From Pseudomonas sp. RSB 5.4 (GTDB taxonomy: Bacteria > Pseudomonadota > Gammaproteobacteria > Pseudomonadales > Pseudomonadaceae), in contig NZ_CP146986.1 in assembly GCF_037126175.1 (NCBI RefSeq), positions 3,066,501 through 3,130,500 on the forward strand: a stretch of DNA of 64,000 bases, written 5' to 3'. The notes under the pieces were generated by a model, which made no database searches, was not told the origin of the DNA, and saw nothing but the letters and a program-made list of their open reading frames with translations. Numbering within the stretch: the first letter of the stretch is position 1; the number at the start of each line of letters is the position of its first letter. This document shows, piece after piece, positions 28,478 through 36,778 of this stretch. The position numbers and the translations under genes are program-made.

Positions 28478-28996
28478 GTGAGTCAATCGCGCTTCAATCA
28501 TGTCTTTCTCTCTCAGCGCACGTCCCTGCTGCGCACGATCGAGCGCATGGTCAACAACCACAGCACCGCCGAAGACCTGTTGCAGGAAACCTACCTGCGC
28601 GTGACGCGGGCGTTGAGCGAGCGCGCCATCGATCACCTTGAACCCTTCGTGTTTCAGACCGCGCGCAATCTGGCGCTGGATCACCTGCGCGCGCGCAAGA
28701 TCCATTCGCGGACCATGGTCGATGACGTGCCGCAGGACGTGGTGCACAGCGTCGCCGCCCCCGCCAGCAGCGCCGAAGACGCCGCCCACGCCGAACAATT
28801 GCTGGAGCGCCTGAACGTGAGCCTCAGTCAACTCAGCCCGCGTCAGCAGCAGATTTTCATCCTCAGCCGCCTGCACGGGCACAGCTACCAGGAAATCGCC
28901 GACGAGCTGAATGTGTCCCTCAGCACCGTGCAGAAGGAACTCAAGCTGATCATGTCGATCTGCATCGGTGTCGCCGAGCGCTTGAATGGCGCCTGA
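28478..28996 (+). CDS. hxuI: FecI-type ECF sigma factor for haem uptake (HxuI-like)
   Basis: The 172-aa protein has sigma region 2 (AEDLLQETYLRV near residue 31, FVFQTARNLALDHLRARK near residue 61) and region 4 (LSPRQQQIFILSRLHGHSYQ near residue 115). It starts with GTG; no ATG fits. With the FecR-like gene, the receptor and hemO it forms a cell-surface signalling unit like P. aeruginosa HxuIRA. The symbol is by that analogy; a Has-type system is less likely because no hasA is present. Confidence 0.85.
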   Translation: MSQSRFNHVFLSQRTSLLRTIERMVNNHSTAEDLLQETYLRVTRALSERAIDHLEPFVFQTARNLALDHLRARKIHSRTMVDDVPQDVVHSVAAPASSAEDAAHAEQLLERLNVSLSQLSPRQQQIFILSRLHGHSYQEIADELNVSLSTVQKELKLIMSICIGVAERLNGA

Positions 28997-29117
28997 GGTT
29001 GCAGGCGATTTCAGTCAGCAGCGTCGACTGCACTGATCATCGGGCTTTGCTACCCTTGCCCGACTTTTACGCTTCACTAAAAAAACAGCCGTGCACAGAC
29101 ACTGCCGAGGACACACC

Positions 29118-30083
29118 GTGACGGACACCCACCGCCCGCCTTCGCCCGCAACGGCGCAGGACGCCGCCCGTGCAATGGACCAGGCTCTGGACTGGCTCAT
29201 CGTGCTGGGCAGTGCGGACGAAGAGCAGACCCGGCAATTTCACGCATGGCTGGCGGCCGATCCGTTGAATGCCGAGGCGTTCGCCAAGGCTCAGGCGATC
29301 TGGGACGGACCGCAAGTAGTGCGGTGTGCGCAGAGTCTCGCGGCGAAGCCGGCGAAAGTCACGTTGCTCAAACGTCTGCGTCCGCACTGGAAACCGTTGG
29401 CGACTGCTGCGGTGCTGGTGCTCGGTCTGTTCAGTTTCAGCAACCTGCCGATGCGCCTTCAGGCCGATCATCTGACCGTGGTCGGCGAGCGTCAGCGCCT
29501 GCAGCTGGAGGACGGTTCCAAGGTGCTGCTCAACACCAACTCGGCATTCTCCAGCACCATCAACGAGCGCCAGCGCGTGGCGCGACTGTATCAGGGCGAA
29601 GCGTTTTTCGAGGTAGCGGCCAACCGGGCTCAGCCGCTGGAAATCGATGCCGGCCCGGTGCAGGCCAGCGTGCGCGACACTGCGTTCGCCGTGCGCTATC
29701 TGGACGGCGTGGCGCAGGTCAATGTGCAACGCGGCGATGTCGATCTGCGCGCCACGCACAACGATGCGCGAGTGCGTTTGAGCGCAGGCGAAAGCATCCG
29801 CATCGGGCCCAACGGTTTCGATCGCCCGGGCAAGCTCGATGCCGCGACCGACCTGGCCTGGGTCCAGGGCCGACTGGTGTTCGAGAACTGCCCGTTGAAT
29901 CAGGTGCTGGCCGAACTGCGCCGCTACTACCCGGGCTGGATCATCAACACCAACGAACAGTTGGCCGACGTCAACGTCACCGGCAACTACCGCCTCGACC
30001 AGCCGCTGGACGTGGTGCGCTCCCTCGCCCACATCACCTCGGCGCGCCTGCAGGAATTCCCCGCGCTGGTGATCCTGAACTAA
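29118..30083 (+). CDS. hxuR: FecR-type anti-sigma regulator (HxuR-like)
   Basis: The 321-aa inner-membrane protein has an N-terminal DUF4880 region that binds the sigma factor (AMDQALDWLIVL, FHAWLAADPLNAEAFAKA), a transmembrane helix near residues 90-105, and a periplasmic FecR domain. A C-terminal STN-like fold ends the protein (LVFENCPLNQVLAELRRYYP near residue 253). It should pass the receptor's haem signal to HxuI. I choose the GTG at 29118 because GAGG precedes it. Confidence 0.87.
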   Translation: MTDTHRPPSPATAQDAARAMDQALDWLIVLGSADEEQTRQFHAWLAADPLNAEAFAKAQAIWDGPQVVRCAQSLAAKPAKVTLLKRLRPHWKPLATAAVLVLGLFSFSNLPMRLQADHLTVVGERQRLQLEDGSKVLLNTNSAFSSTINERQRVARLYQGEAFFEVAANRAQPLEIDAGPVQASVRDTAFAVRYLDGVAQVNVQRGDVDLRATHNDARVRLSAGESIRIGPNGFDRPGKLDAATDLAWVQGRLVFENCPLNQVLAELRRYYPGWIINTNEQLADVNVTGNYRLDQPLDVVRSLAHITSARLQEFPALVILN

Positions 30084-30084
30084 A

Positions 30085-30099
30085 TGAGAATTATTTTTA
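30085..30099. promoter_or_regulatory. possible Fur box before hxuA
   Basis: TGAGAAT-T-ATTTTTA matches the 7-1-7 Fur motif TGATAAT-N-ATTATCA at 12 of 14 positions. It lies just after the hxuR stop and overlaps the T-block of the proposed ECF promoter. Confidence 0.4.
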
Positions 30100-30130
30100 C
30101 TCGATAGCGAAAGCCCGTTCGTCTCGTTAT
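30094..30130 (+). promoter_or_regulatory. proposed HxuI-dependent promoter of hxuA
   Basis: TTTTTAC, 12 bases, then GCCCGTTCGTCTCGTTAT. The CGTCTC core resembles ECF -10 elements. The same blocks with the same spacing recur before hemO. Confidence 0.65.
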
Positions 30131-30205
30131 AGCCAATGCAATTGATTCGCATCTTCGGAGGCGGATCAGCACCTATAAAGATTCGTGCGACACGGAGCGC
30201 TATCG

Positions 30206-32791
30206 ATGTCCTCTCGCCTTACCCGCCAGACTGCTTCCCCTTCCCGCGTATTGTCGTTGCTGACAGCCGCCATCCTCATGGCCGGCACTGCACCGCTGAT
30301 GGCTGCCACCGAACAACCGGCGCGCAACATGGGTGATTATTCGTTCTCGATCGGCCAGCAACCGCTGGTGTCGGCGCTCAATGCCTTCACCACTGTCACC
30401 GGTTGGCAGGTCGGCTTGCCGGCAGAATTGGGTCAGGGCGTATCGTCGCCGGGTGTGCGCGGTTCGCTGCCGCCGGAAAAAGCCCTGGAGCGCCTGTTGG
30501 TGGGGACCAACCTGAGCTTCCGCAAGCTGAGCAACAACAACGTGGTGCTGGAAAAGCGCAACAACAGCGGCGCACTCAATCTGGATCAGGTGACCATCAG
30601 CGCCACCCGCCAGGAACAATCGGTCAGCAGCGTGCCGGCCACCGTCACCGTGCAGACCCGCCAGGATCTGGATCGCAACAACGTCAACACCATCAAGGAT
30701 CTGGTGCGCTACGAGCCGGGCGTGTCGGTCGGCGGCGCCGGCCAGCGTGGCGGTATCAGCGGCTATAACATCCGTGGCATCGACGGCGACCGCATCCTGA
30801 CGCAGGTTGACGGCGTCGAAGTGCCGGACGGTTTCTTCAATGGCCCGTACGCCAAGACCCAGCGCAATTACGTCGACCCGGAAATCGTCAAACGCGTGGA
30901 AATCCTCCGTGGCCCGGCCTCGGTGCTGTACGGCAGCAACGCCATTGGTGGCGCCGTCAGCTACTACACCCTCGACCCGGACGACATCATCAAGCCCGGC
31001 AAAGACGTCGGCGCTCGCCTCAAAACCGGTTACAGCTCCGCCGATGAGAGCTGGCTGAAATCCGCCACCGTCGCTGGTCGTGCCGAGCAGTTCGACGGCT
31101 TGCTGCACTTCAGCCAGCGCGACGGTCACGAAACCGATTCCTACGGCAGCAACAACGGCACTGGCCTCGAGCGCACCGCCGCCAACCCGGAAGACGTCAA
31201 AGCGACCAACGTACTGGCGAAGATCGGCTGGAACTACAACGAAGGTTCGCGCCTGGGCCTGACCTACGAGAAGTACAAGGACGATCGCGACACCGATCAG
31301 AAAAGCGCCTACGGCGGCCCGTACTTCAATGGCGCGCCGACCATTCCCAACAGCATGCTGCCCGGCGGCATGTACCAGTGGCGTACCGGCAACGACACCA
31401 TCACCCGCGAGCGTTTCGGCCTGGAGCACAGCTTCGCCCTCGACAGCCTGCTGGCCGATAACGTGAAGTGGAGCCTCAATCACCAGATCGCCAAGACCGA
31501 CCAGAGCACCGAAGAGTTCTACTACCCGATGACCCGTAAAGTGCTGCGCACCCGCGACACGATCTACGAGGAAAAACAGTGGGTGTTCGATGCGCAACTG
31601 GACAAGGCGTTTGCCATCGGTGACACCGATCACGTGCTGACCTACGGCACCACGATCAAACAGCAGAAAGTCACCGGTTCGCGCAGCGGCGACGGCAAGT
31701 GCCTGGCAGTCGGTCGTGGCTGCACCGCCATCGGCGCCACCAGCGCGGCGGATGTGCTGAAAAAATCCAGCGACTTCCCGGACCCGACCATCAACACCTA
31801 CAGCCTGTTCGCCCAGGATCAGATCAGCTGGAACAAGTGGACCTTCCTGCCGGGTCTGCGCTACGACTACACCCAGCTCAAGCCGCACATCACTCAGGAA
31901 TTCCTCAACACCGTGGCCGCCGATGGCAACGGCACGGTCAGCGACGAGAACAAGACCTGGCACAAAGTCTCGCCCAAGTTCGGCCTGACCTACGCCCTGA
32001 CCGACAATTACACCTGGTACGGCCAGTACGCCGAAGGTTTCCGTACACCGACGGCGAAAGCGCTGTACGGGCGCTTCGAAAACAGCACCACCGGCTACAA
32101 CGTGGCGCCGAACCCGAACCTGGAACCGGAAAAAAGCAAAAGCTATGAAACCGGTCTGCGCGGCAACTTCGAGCAAGGCTCGTTCGACGTGGCAGTGTTC
32201 TATAACAAGTACCGCGATTTCATCAACGAAGACGCGGTCACCCCCGGCTACGACGAGCTGACCTTCCAGTCGAGCAACATCAAGCACGCGACCATCAAGG
32301 GCGCCGAAGTCAAAGGTCGTCTGAACCTCGATGCGTTCGGTGCGCCGCAAGGCCTCTACACCCAGGGCTCGATCGCTTACGCCTACGGTCGCAACAACGA
32401 CAACGGCGAACCGCTCAACAGCGTCAATCCGCTGACCGGCGTGTTCGGCCTGGGTTACGACCAGGACAACTACGGCGGCCTGCTGAGCTGGACCGTGGTG
32501 AAGAAAAAGGATCGCGTCGACGACAGCAACTTCAAGTCGCCGGATGGCGTCAGCAGCCAGTTCAAGACCCCGGGCTTCGGCATTCTCGATCTGGCCGGCT
32601 ACTACAAAGTCACCGACGACGTCACCGTCAGCGGCGGCATCTACAACCTGACCGACAAGAAATACTGGCTGTGGGATGACGTGCGCGGTTACGACAGCGT
32701 CGGCGAAGCCTCGGTGACGCAACCGGCCAACCTCGATCGTCTGACCCAACCGGGCCGCAACTTCGCGATCAATCTGGTCTGGGACATCTGA
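30206..32791 (+). CDS. hxuA: TonB-dependent haem receptor with STN signalling domain (HxuA-like)
   Basis: The 861-aa outer-membrane receptor has a signal peptide (MSSRLTRQTA... to APLMAA), an STN domain at about residues 38-110 that contacts HxuR, a plug domain from about 125 (DQVTISATRQEQ), and a 22-strand barrel. FRTP and NPNL boxes near residues 612 and 640 are typical of haem receptors, but no His lies between them; a Tyr (ALYGRF) does. The next gene is a haem oxygenase, which supports haem as ligand. Haem, haemoglobin or haemophore as direct source cannot be told. Confidence 0.9.
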   Translation: MSSRLTRQTASPSRVLSLLTAAILMAGTAPLMAATEQPARNMGDYSFSIGQQPLVSALNAFTTVTGWQVGLPAELGQGVSSPGVRGSLPPEKALERLLVGTNLSFRKLSNNNVVLEKRNNSGALNLDQVTISATRQEQSVSSVPATVTVQTRQDLDRNNVNTIKDLVRYEPGVSVGGAGQRGGISGYNIRGIDGDRILTQVDGVEVPDGFFNGPYAKTQRNYVDPEIVKRVEILRGPASVLYGSNAIGGAVSYYTLDPDDIIKPGKDVGARLKTGYSSADESWLKSATVAGRAEQFDGLLHFSQRDGHETDSYGSNNGTGLERTAANPEDVKATNVLAKIGWNYNEGSRLGLTYEKYKDDRDTDQKSAYGGPYFNGAPTIPNSMLPGGMYQWRTGNDTITRERFGLEHSFALDSLLADNVKWSLNHQIAKTDQSTEEFYYPMTRKVLRTRDTIYEEKQWVFDAQLDKAFAIGDTDHVLTYGTTIKQQKVTGSRSGDGKCLAVGRGCTAIGATSAADVLKKSSDFPDPTINTYSLFAQDQISWNKWTFLPGLRYDYTQLKPHITQEFLNTVAADGNGTVSDENKTWHKVSPKFGLTYALTDNYTWYGQYAEGFRTPTAKALYGRFENSTTGYNVAPNPNLEPEKSKSYETGLRGNFEQGSFDVAVFYNKYRDFINEDAVTPGYDELTFQSSNIKHATIKGAEVKGRLNLDAFGAPQGLYTQGSIAYAYGRNNDNGEPLNSVNPLTGVFGLGYDQDNYGGLLSWTVVKKKDRVDDSNFKSPDGVSSQFKTPGFGILDLAGYYKVTDDVTVSGGIYNLTDKKYWLWDDVRGYDSVGEASVTQPANLDRLTQPGRNFAINLVWDI

Positions 32792-32799
32792 TCCGGACG

Positions 32800-32842
32800 G
32801 CCCTGCGACGCGCATTGTTCAGCGCATCGCAGGGCTTTTTTT
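32800..32842 (+). terminator. hxuA terminator overlapping the hemO promoter
   Basis: A 14-pair stem with one mismatch (GCCCTGCGA...TCGCAGGGC) is followed by T7. The T-tract is also the T-block of the proposed hemO promoter. Confidence 0.85.
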
Positions 32843-32874
32843 ACGGTTTGGCACCTGCCCGTTCGTCTCGTTAT
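32838..32874 (+). promoter_or_regulatory. proposed HxuI-dependent promoter of hemO
   Basis: TTTTTAC, 12 bases, then GCCCGTTCGTCTCGTTAT, identical in both blocks and spacing to the element before hxuA. The 12-bp spacers share little sequence. It ends 28 bp before the hemO ATG. Confidence 0.65.
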
Positions 32875-32902
32875 CAAGCGCCTCTTTTATCAAGGACACC
32901 CC

Positions 32903-33499
32903 ATGACCACATCGGAAAAAGCCCTGCGTTCACAACGCCTGAACCAGATCACCCACGAGCCGCACAGCAAGCTCGACGCCCTGGTCAAGGCCCACGCGCC
33001 GTTCGAAACCCGCGCCAACTTCGCGCGTTTCGTGGTCGCGCAATACCTGTTCCAGTCGGAGTTGGTAGACCTGTACAACGACGCCGAACTGGCTGCCATC
33101 GTCCCGGATCTGCCGGCCCGTTGCCGCGCCGAAGCGGCCAAGGCCGACCTGGCGGATCTGGACACCGACATCCCGGCACCGGTGGCCGGTGCGCTGAAAA
33201 ACCCGACCAAGGCTCGCGCCCTCGGCTGGATCTTCGTCTCCGAAGGTTCGAAGCTCGGCGCCGCGTTCCTGATCAAACGCGCGGTGGCGCTGGACCTCAG
33301 CGAAACCTTCGGCGCCCGTCACCTGGGCGAGCCGGAAGGCGGTCGTGCCGAAGGCTGGAAAAGCTTCGTGCGCACCCTCGACTCGCTGCAGTTCACTGCC
33401 GAGGAAGAAGCCGAAGTCGAGCAAGGCGCGATCGACGCGTTCAACCGCTTCACCGTGCTGCTGGAACAGGCTTACGCGACCGCAGCCGAACCGGCCTGA
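32903..33499 (+). CDS. hemO: biliverdin-producing haem oxygenase (HemO/PigA type)
   Basis: The 198-aa cytoplasmic enzyme opens the haem ring to release iron, CO and biliverdin. It matches the Pseudomonas PigA type: proximal-His region LNQITHEPHSKLD near residue 14, RANFARFVVAQYLFQ near residue 37, and the distal helix GWIFVSEGSKLGAAFL near residue 108. Its own terminator-separated promoter copies that of hxuA, so uptake and breakdown of haem are switched together. Confidence 0.93.
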   Translation: MTTSEKALRSQRLNQITHEPHSKLDALVKAHAPFETRANFARFVVAQYLFQSELVDLYNDAELAAIVPDLPARCRAEAAKADLADLDTDIPAPVAGALKNPTKARALGWIFVSEGSKLGAAFLIKRAVALDLSETFGARHLGEPEGGRAEGWKSFVRTLDSLQFTAEEEAEVEQGAIDAFNRFTVLLEQAYATAAEPA

Positions 33500-33517
33500 C
33501 ACAACACAAATCCCCTT

Positions 33518-33604
33518 GTGGGAGCGGGCTTGCTCGCGAATGCGCTGTGTCAGTCACCTGATATGTCACTGACACAGCGCATTCGCGAGCAAGCCCGCTC
33601 CCAC
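33518..33604. repeat. REPIN, family I, extended palindrome
   Basis: Outward pair whose inner flanks (GCGCTGTGTCAGT/ACTGACACAGCGC) also pair, so almost the whole 87 bp can fold into one hairpin. Confidence 0.9.
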
Positions 33605-33662
33605 ATGGGAACAGCGCTAGCCTGTAGAATCCCCCGTTTCGCCTCACAGCAATCCCGAGCCC

Positions 33663-34058
33663 ATGCCGCAACCCGCCTCGTCAAAACTCGCCCGCCTGCT
33701 GTTCGGCCTGCTGGCCTATGTCAGCCTCGGCATTGGCCTGATCGCCATCGTCGTGCCCGGCCTGCCGACCACCGAGTTCATCCTGCTCGCCGCCTGGGCC
33801 GCGACCCGCAGCTCGCCGCGCCTGAGTGCCTGGCTGGAAAATCATCGGCTGTTCGGGCCGATCCTGAGCAACTGGCGCAACGGCAAGATCATCGCGCGCA
33901 AGGCCAAGGTCAGCGCCACCGTCAGCATGCTGCTGTGCGCGACGCTGATGCTGGTGATGCTCGATCACGGCTGGCCGGTGTATCTGGCGATTGCCGGGAT
34001 GAGTCTGGGCAATCTGTGGATCTGGTCACGCCCGGAAGCGCTCCCGCCCCCCGCCTGA
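33663..34058 (+). CDS. YbaN/DUF454 family inner-membrane protein
   Basis: The 131-aa protein has three hydrophobic stretches (about residues 12-30, 34-50 and 88-120) and the family core VVPGLPTTEFILLAAW followed by a SPRLSAWLENHRLFGP loop. In E. coli ybaN lies near priC; the function is unknown. It stands alone here between two REP pairs. Confidence 0.85.
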   Translation: MPQPASSKLARLLFGLLAYVSLGIGLIAIVVPGLPTTEFILLAAWAATRSSPRLSAWLENHRLFGPILSNWRNGKIIARKAKVSATVSMLLCATLMLVMLDHGWPVYLAIAGMSLGNLWIWSRPEALPPPA

Positions 34059-34448
34059 CCGCCCGCTATTTTTGGCAAATGAGCTTTTGTGGTGAGGGGA
34101 TTCATCCCCGATGGCTGCGAAGCAGCCACTTATCAAGCATCTGCGGAGCGTCAGTGAAAACCGGGTTTCAGGTTTTGGGCCTGCTGCGCAGTCCATCGGG
34201 GATGAATCCCCTCACCACAAAGCCTCATCACCCGCAGCACTCCGGCGTTCATCAGGCTGAAACTTCCCTGTAATTAATCGCCTTTTCAGCACAATCCCCT
34301 GCGCAAACGTTTAGCGCTGACCGTTCGTCGGCAAGCGCCTCATGCGCCCTCGCTGCACGCCGATGAGCAATGCATGGCGCTGAATGGATTTGGCGAACCG
34401 GGTAGTTCATCCCGTGGCCACCTGCTCATTCATTCACGAGATCGCCCC
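34059..34448. other. gap between ybaN and the chemoreceptor gene
   Basis: The first part is a family II REP pair (34088-34219). The rest (34220-34448) has no gene I can support and should hold the chemoreceptor promoter; I could not identify a clear FliA or sigma-70 element. Confidence 0.5.
34088..34219. repeat. REP pair, family II variant
   Basis: TGTGGTGAGGGGATTCATCC and GGATGAATCCCCTCACCACA are exact inverted copies. Both arms carry the same GTGAG change from GCGAG, so pairing is conserved. Confidence 0.85.
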
Positions 34449-36587
34449 ATGTTCGACTCTCTCTCCATTCGCCTGAAAATCGTCCTGCTCTCCGGTCTGT
34501 GCCTGCTCGGCGTGGTTGCGCTGATCGTCGGCATAAACATTTACCAGACCAACCAGAACGACGAAGTGGTCAGCGACTCCAGCAGCAAGATGCTCACCGC
34601 GAGTGTGCAGAACCTGTTGCAGGCCAAGGCGGCCGAGCAGGCGGTGCGAGTACAGAAGACCTTTGGCGAAAGCCTGACGGTGATCACCGCCCTGGCCGAC
34701 CAGATCAAGGACATGCGCGTGATGGCCGCCAAGCGTTCGCTGGAGGCTGGTGCCCTGCGTGAAGAGTTGAATCAGAGCCTGAAAACCGCGTTCGAGCGCA
34801 ACGACAAGGTGCTCGGCATCTGGCTCGCTTTCGAACCCAACGGCCTCGATGGCAAGGACAGCGAATTCGTCAACGATGCGGCGCGCCAGTCCAACGAAGC
34901 CGGGCGTTTTGCGACCTACTGGAGCCGCGCCGCCGGCTCGGCGCTGAACACGATCATGGTCGAAGAAGACATGACCAAGACCACCCTCAGCGTCAGCGGC
35001 ACGCCGTACAACAGCTGGTACACCTGCCCTCGCGACAACAAGCGTACCTGCCTGCTCGACCCGTACGCCGACACCGTCGGGACCAAGGAAATGTTGATGA
35101 CCACCATTTCCGTGCCGTTGATCGTCGACGGCAAGGCCATCGGCGTGGTCGGCGTCGACATCGCCCTCGATGCCCTGCAAGCGGCGGCGCTCGACTCGCA
35201 GCGCGACCTGTTCAACGGCGCCGGGCACATGCTGATCGTCTCCGGCAGCGGCGTGCTCGGTGCGGACAGTTCCGATGCGAAGAAAGTCGGCAAACAAATC
35301 AGCGAAACGCTCGGTGCCGAAGGCAAGGATGTCCTGCAACTGGTCAGCAGCGGCACGCCGAAAATTCTCGAACAGGGCGACCTGATTCGCGCCGTGTACC
35401 CGGTCGATCCGATTGGTAACTCGCGGGCCTGGGGCGTGGTCATCGACCTGCCGAAACAGGTGCTGCTGGCCGATTCGGTCAAGCTGCAAGCGGTGCTCGA
35501 CGATGCGCAGAAAACCGGGGTGATCACCGCGTTGCTGGTGGCGGTAGTCGCTGGTCTGATTGGCCTGCTGCTGATCTGGCTCACCGCGTCGGGCGTGACC
35601 CGGCCGATCAACAGCGTTGCTGAAATGCTGAAGAACATCGCCAGCGGTGAAGGCGACCTGACCCAGCGCCTGAACTACAGCAAGAAAGATGAACTGGGCG
35701 AACTGGTGAACTGGTTCAACCGCTTCCTCGACAAGCTGCAACCGACCATCGCCCAGATCAAACAGAGCATCACCGAAGCGCGTGGCACTGCTGATCAGTC
35801 CTCGGAAATCGCCCGCCAGACCAGCGAAGGCATGCAGGTGCAGTTCCGCGAAATCGATCAGGTCGCCACCGCGTCCAACGAAATGAGCGCCACCGCGCAT
35901 GACGTCGCCAACAGCGCGTCGAACGCGGCCAACGCCGCCAAGGGTGCCGATCAGTCGGCCAAGGACGGCATGTCGATCATCGAGCGCAGCACCCGCGACA
36001 TCAATCAACTGGCCGATGAAGTCAGCAAAGCGGTGACCGAAGTCGAAGCACTGGCGGTCAACAGCGAGCAGATCGGTTCGGTGCTGGAAGTCATCCGCAG
36101 CATCGCCGAACAGACCAACCTGCTGGCGCTCAACGCCGCCATCGAAGCCGCCCGCGCCGGGGAAAGCGGTCGTGGTTTCGCGGTGGTAGCCGATGAAGTG
36201 CGCAACCTCGCCAAGCGCACTCAGGATTCGGTGGAAGAAATCCGCATCGTCATCGAACGCATCCAGACCGGCACCCGTGGCGTGGTCGCGACCATGCATT
36301 CGAGCCAGACTCAGGCGCACAACAACGCCGGGCAGATCCGTCAGGCGGTGGACGCGCTGGGCAAGATCAGCGATGCGGTGACGGTGATCAGCGACATGAA
36401 CCTGCAGATCGCCAGCGCCGCCGAACAGCAGAGCGCCGTGGCCGAAGAGGTCAATCGCAACGTTTCGGCGATTCGCACCGTGACTGAGACGCTGACCGAA
36501 CAGGCCACTGAATCGGCGGCGATCAGCAGCCAGCTCAACGCCCTGGCCAGTCAACAGATGAAATTGATGGATCAGTTCCGCGTTTAA
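34449..36587 (+). CDS. methyl-accepting chemotaxis protein with dCache sensor
   Basis: The 712-aa chemoreceptor has a transmembrane helix at residues 9-31, a periplasmic dCache-type sensor of about 320 residues (membrane-distal [20 protein letters not shown], then [17 protein letters not shown]), a second helix near 360-380, HAMP, and a cytoplasmic signalling domain. The hairpin tip ([20 protein letters not shown]) is near residue 558. I start at 34449 ([10 protein letters not shown]); the longer frame adds 25 non-family residues. The full amino-acid dCache motif is not evident to me, so the ligand is unknown. Confidence 0.92.
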   Translation: MFDSLSIRLKIVLLSGLCLLGVVALIVGINIYQTNQNDEVVSDSSSKMLTASVQNLLQAKAAEQAVRVQKTFGESLTVITALADQIKDMRVMAAKRSLEAGALREELNQSLKTAFERNDKVLGIWLAFEPNGLDGKDSEFVNDAARQSNEAGRFATYWSRAAGSALNTIMVEEDMTKTTLSVSGTPYNSWYTCPRDNKRTCLLDPYADTVGTKEMLMTTISVPLIVDGKAIGVVGVDIALDALQAAALDSQRDLFNGAGHMLIVSGSGVLGADSSDAKKVGKQISETLGAEGKDVLQLVSSGTPKILEQGDLIRAVYPVDPIGNSRAWGVVIDLPKQVLLADSVKLQAVLDDAQKTGVITALLVAVVAGLIGLLLIWLTASGVTRPINSVAEMLKNIASGEGDLTQRLNYSKKDELGELVNWFNRFLDKLQPTIAQIKQSITEARGTADQSSEIARQTSEGMQVQFREIDQVATASNEMSATAHDVANSASNAANAAKGADQSAKDGMSIIERSTRDINQLADEVSKAVTEVEALAVNSEQIGSVLEVIRSIAEQTNLLALNAAIEAARAGESGRGFAVVADEVRNLAKRTQDSVEEIRIVIERIQTGTRGVVATMHSSQTQAHNNAGQIRQAVDALGKISDAVTVISDMNLQIASAAEQQSAVAEEVNRNVSAIRTVTETLTEQATESAAISSQLNALASQQMKLMDQFRV

Positions 36588-36606
36588 CGCCACACCGTTG
36601 AGCCCT

Positions 36607-36694
36607 GTGGGAGCGAGCTTGCTCGCGAATGCGGTCTACCATTCAATGATGATGCTGAATGTGATGACCTCTTCGCGAGCAAGCTCGCTCCCAC
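36607..36694. repeat. REPIN, family I
   Basis: Outward pair with the GCGAGCTTGCTCGC variant, 20 bp after the chemoreceptor stop. Confidence 0.9.
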
Positions 36695-36778
36695 AGGGTA
36701 AGTATTCACCCGCTGGCGTTTTCATCTGCCCCGACATTTTTTTGCACTATCATCGCCCTCTCTCCCGGAGGGCCTTCG

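Noticed and set aside
30200..32815. 871-codon open frame opposite hxuA
   Set aside because: hxuA has signal peptide, STN, plug and barrel features; the opposite frame is a compositional shadow.
28478..33499. Has haemophore system
   Set aside because: No hasA haemophore or hasDE secretion genes lie in the window; the order sigma-antisigma-receptor-hemO fits Hxu better.
34434..36593. 719-codon open frame opposite the chemoreceptor
   Set aside because: It mirrors the third-position GC of the chemoreceptor gene and has no recognisable domain.
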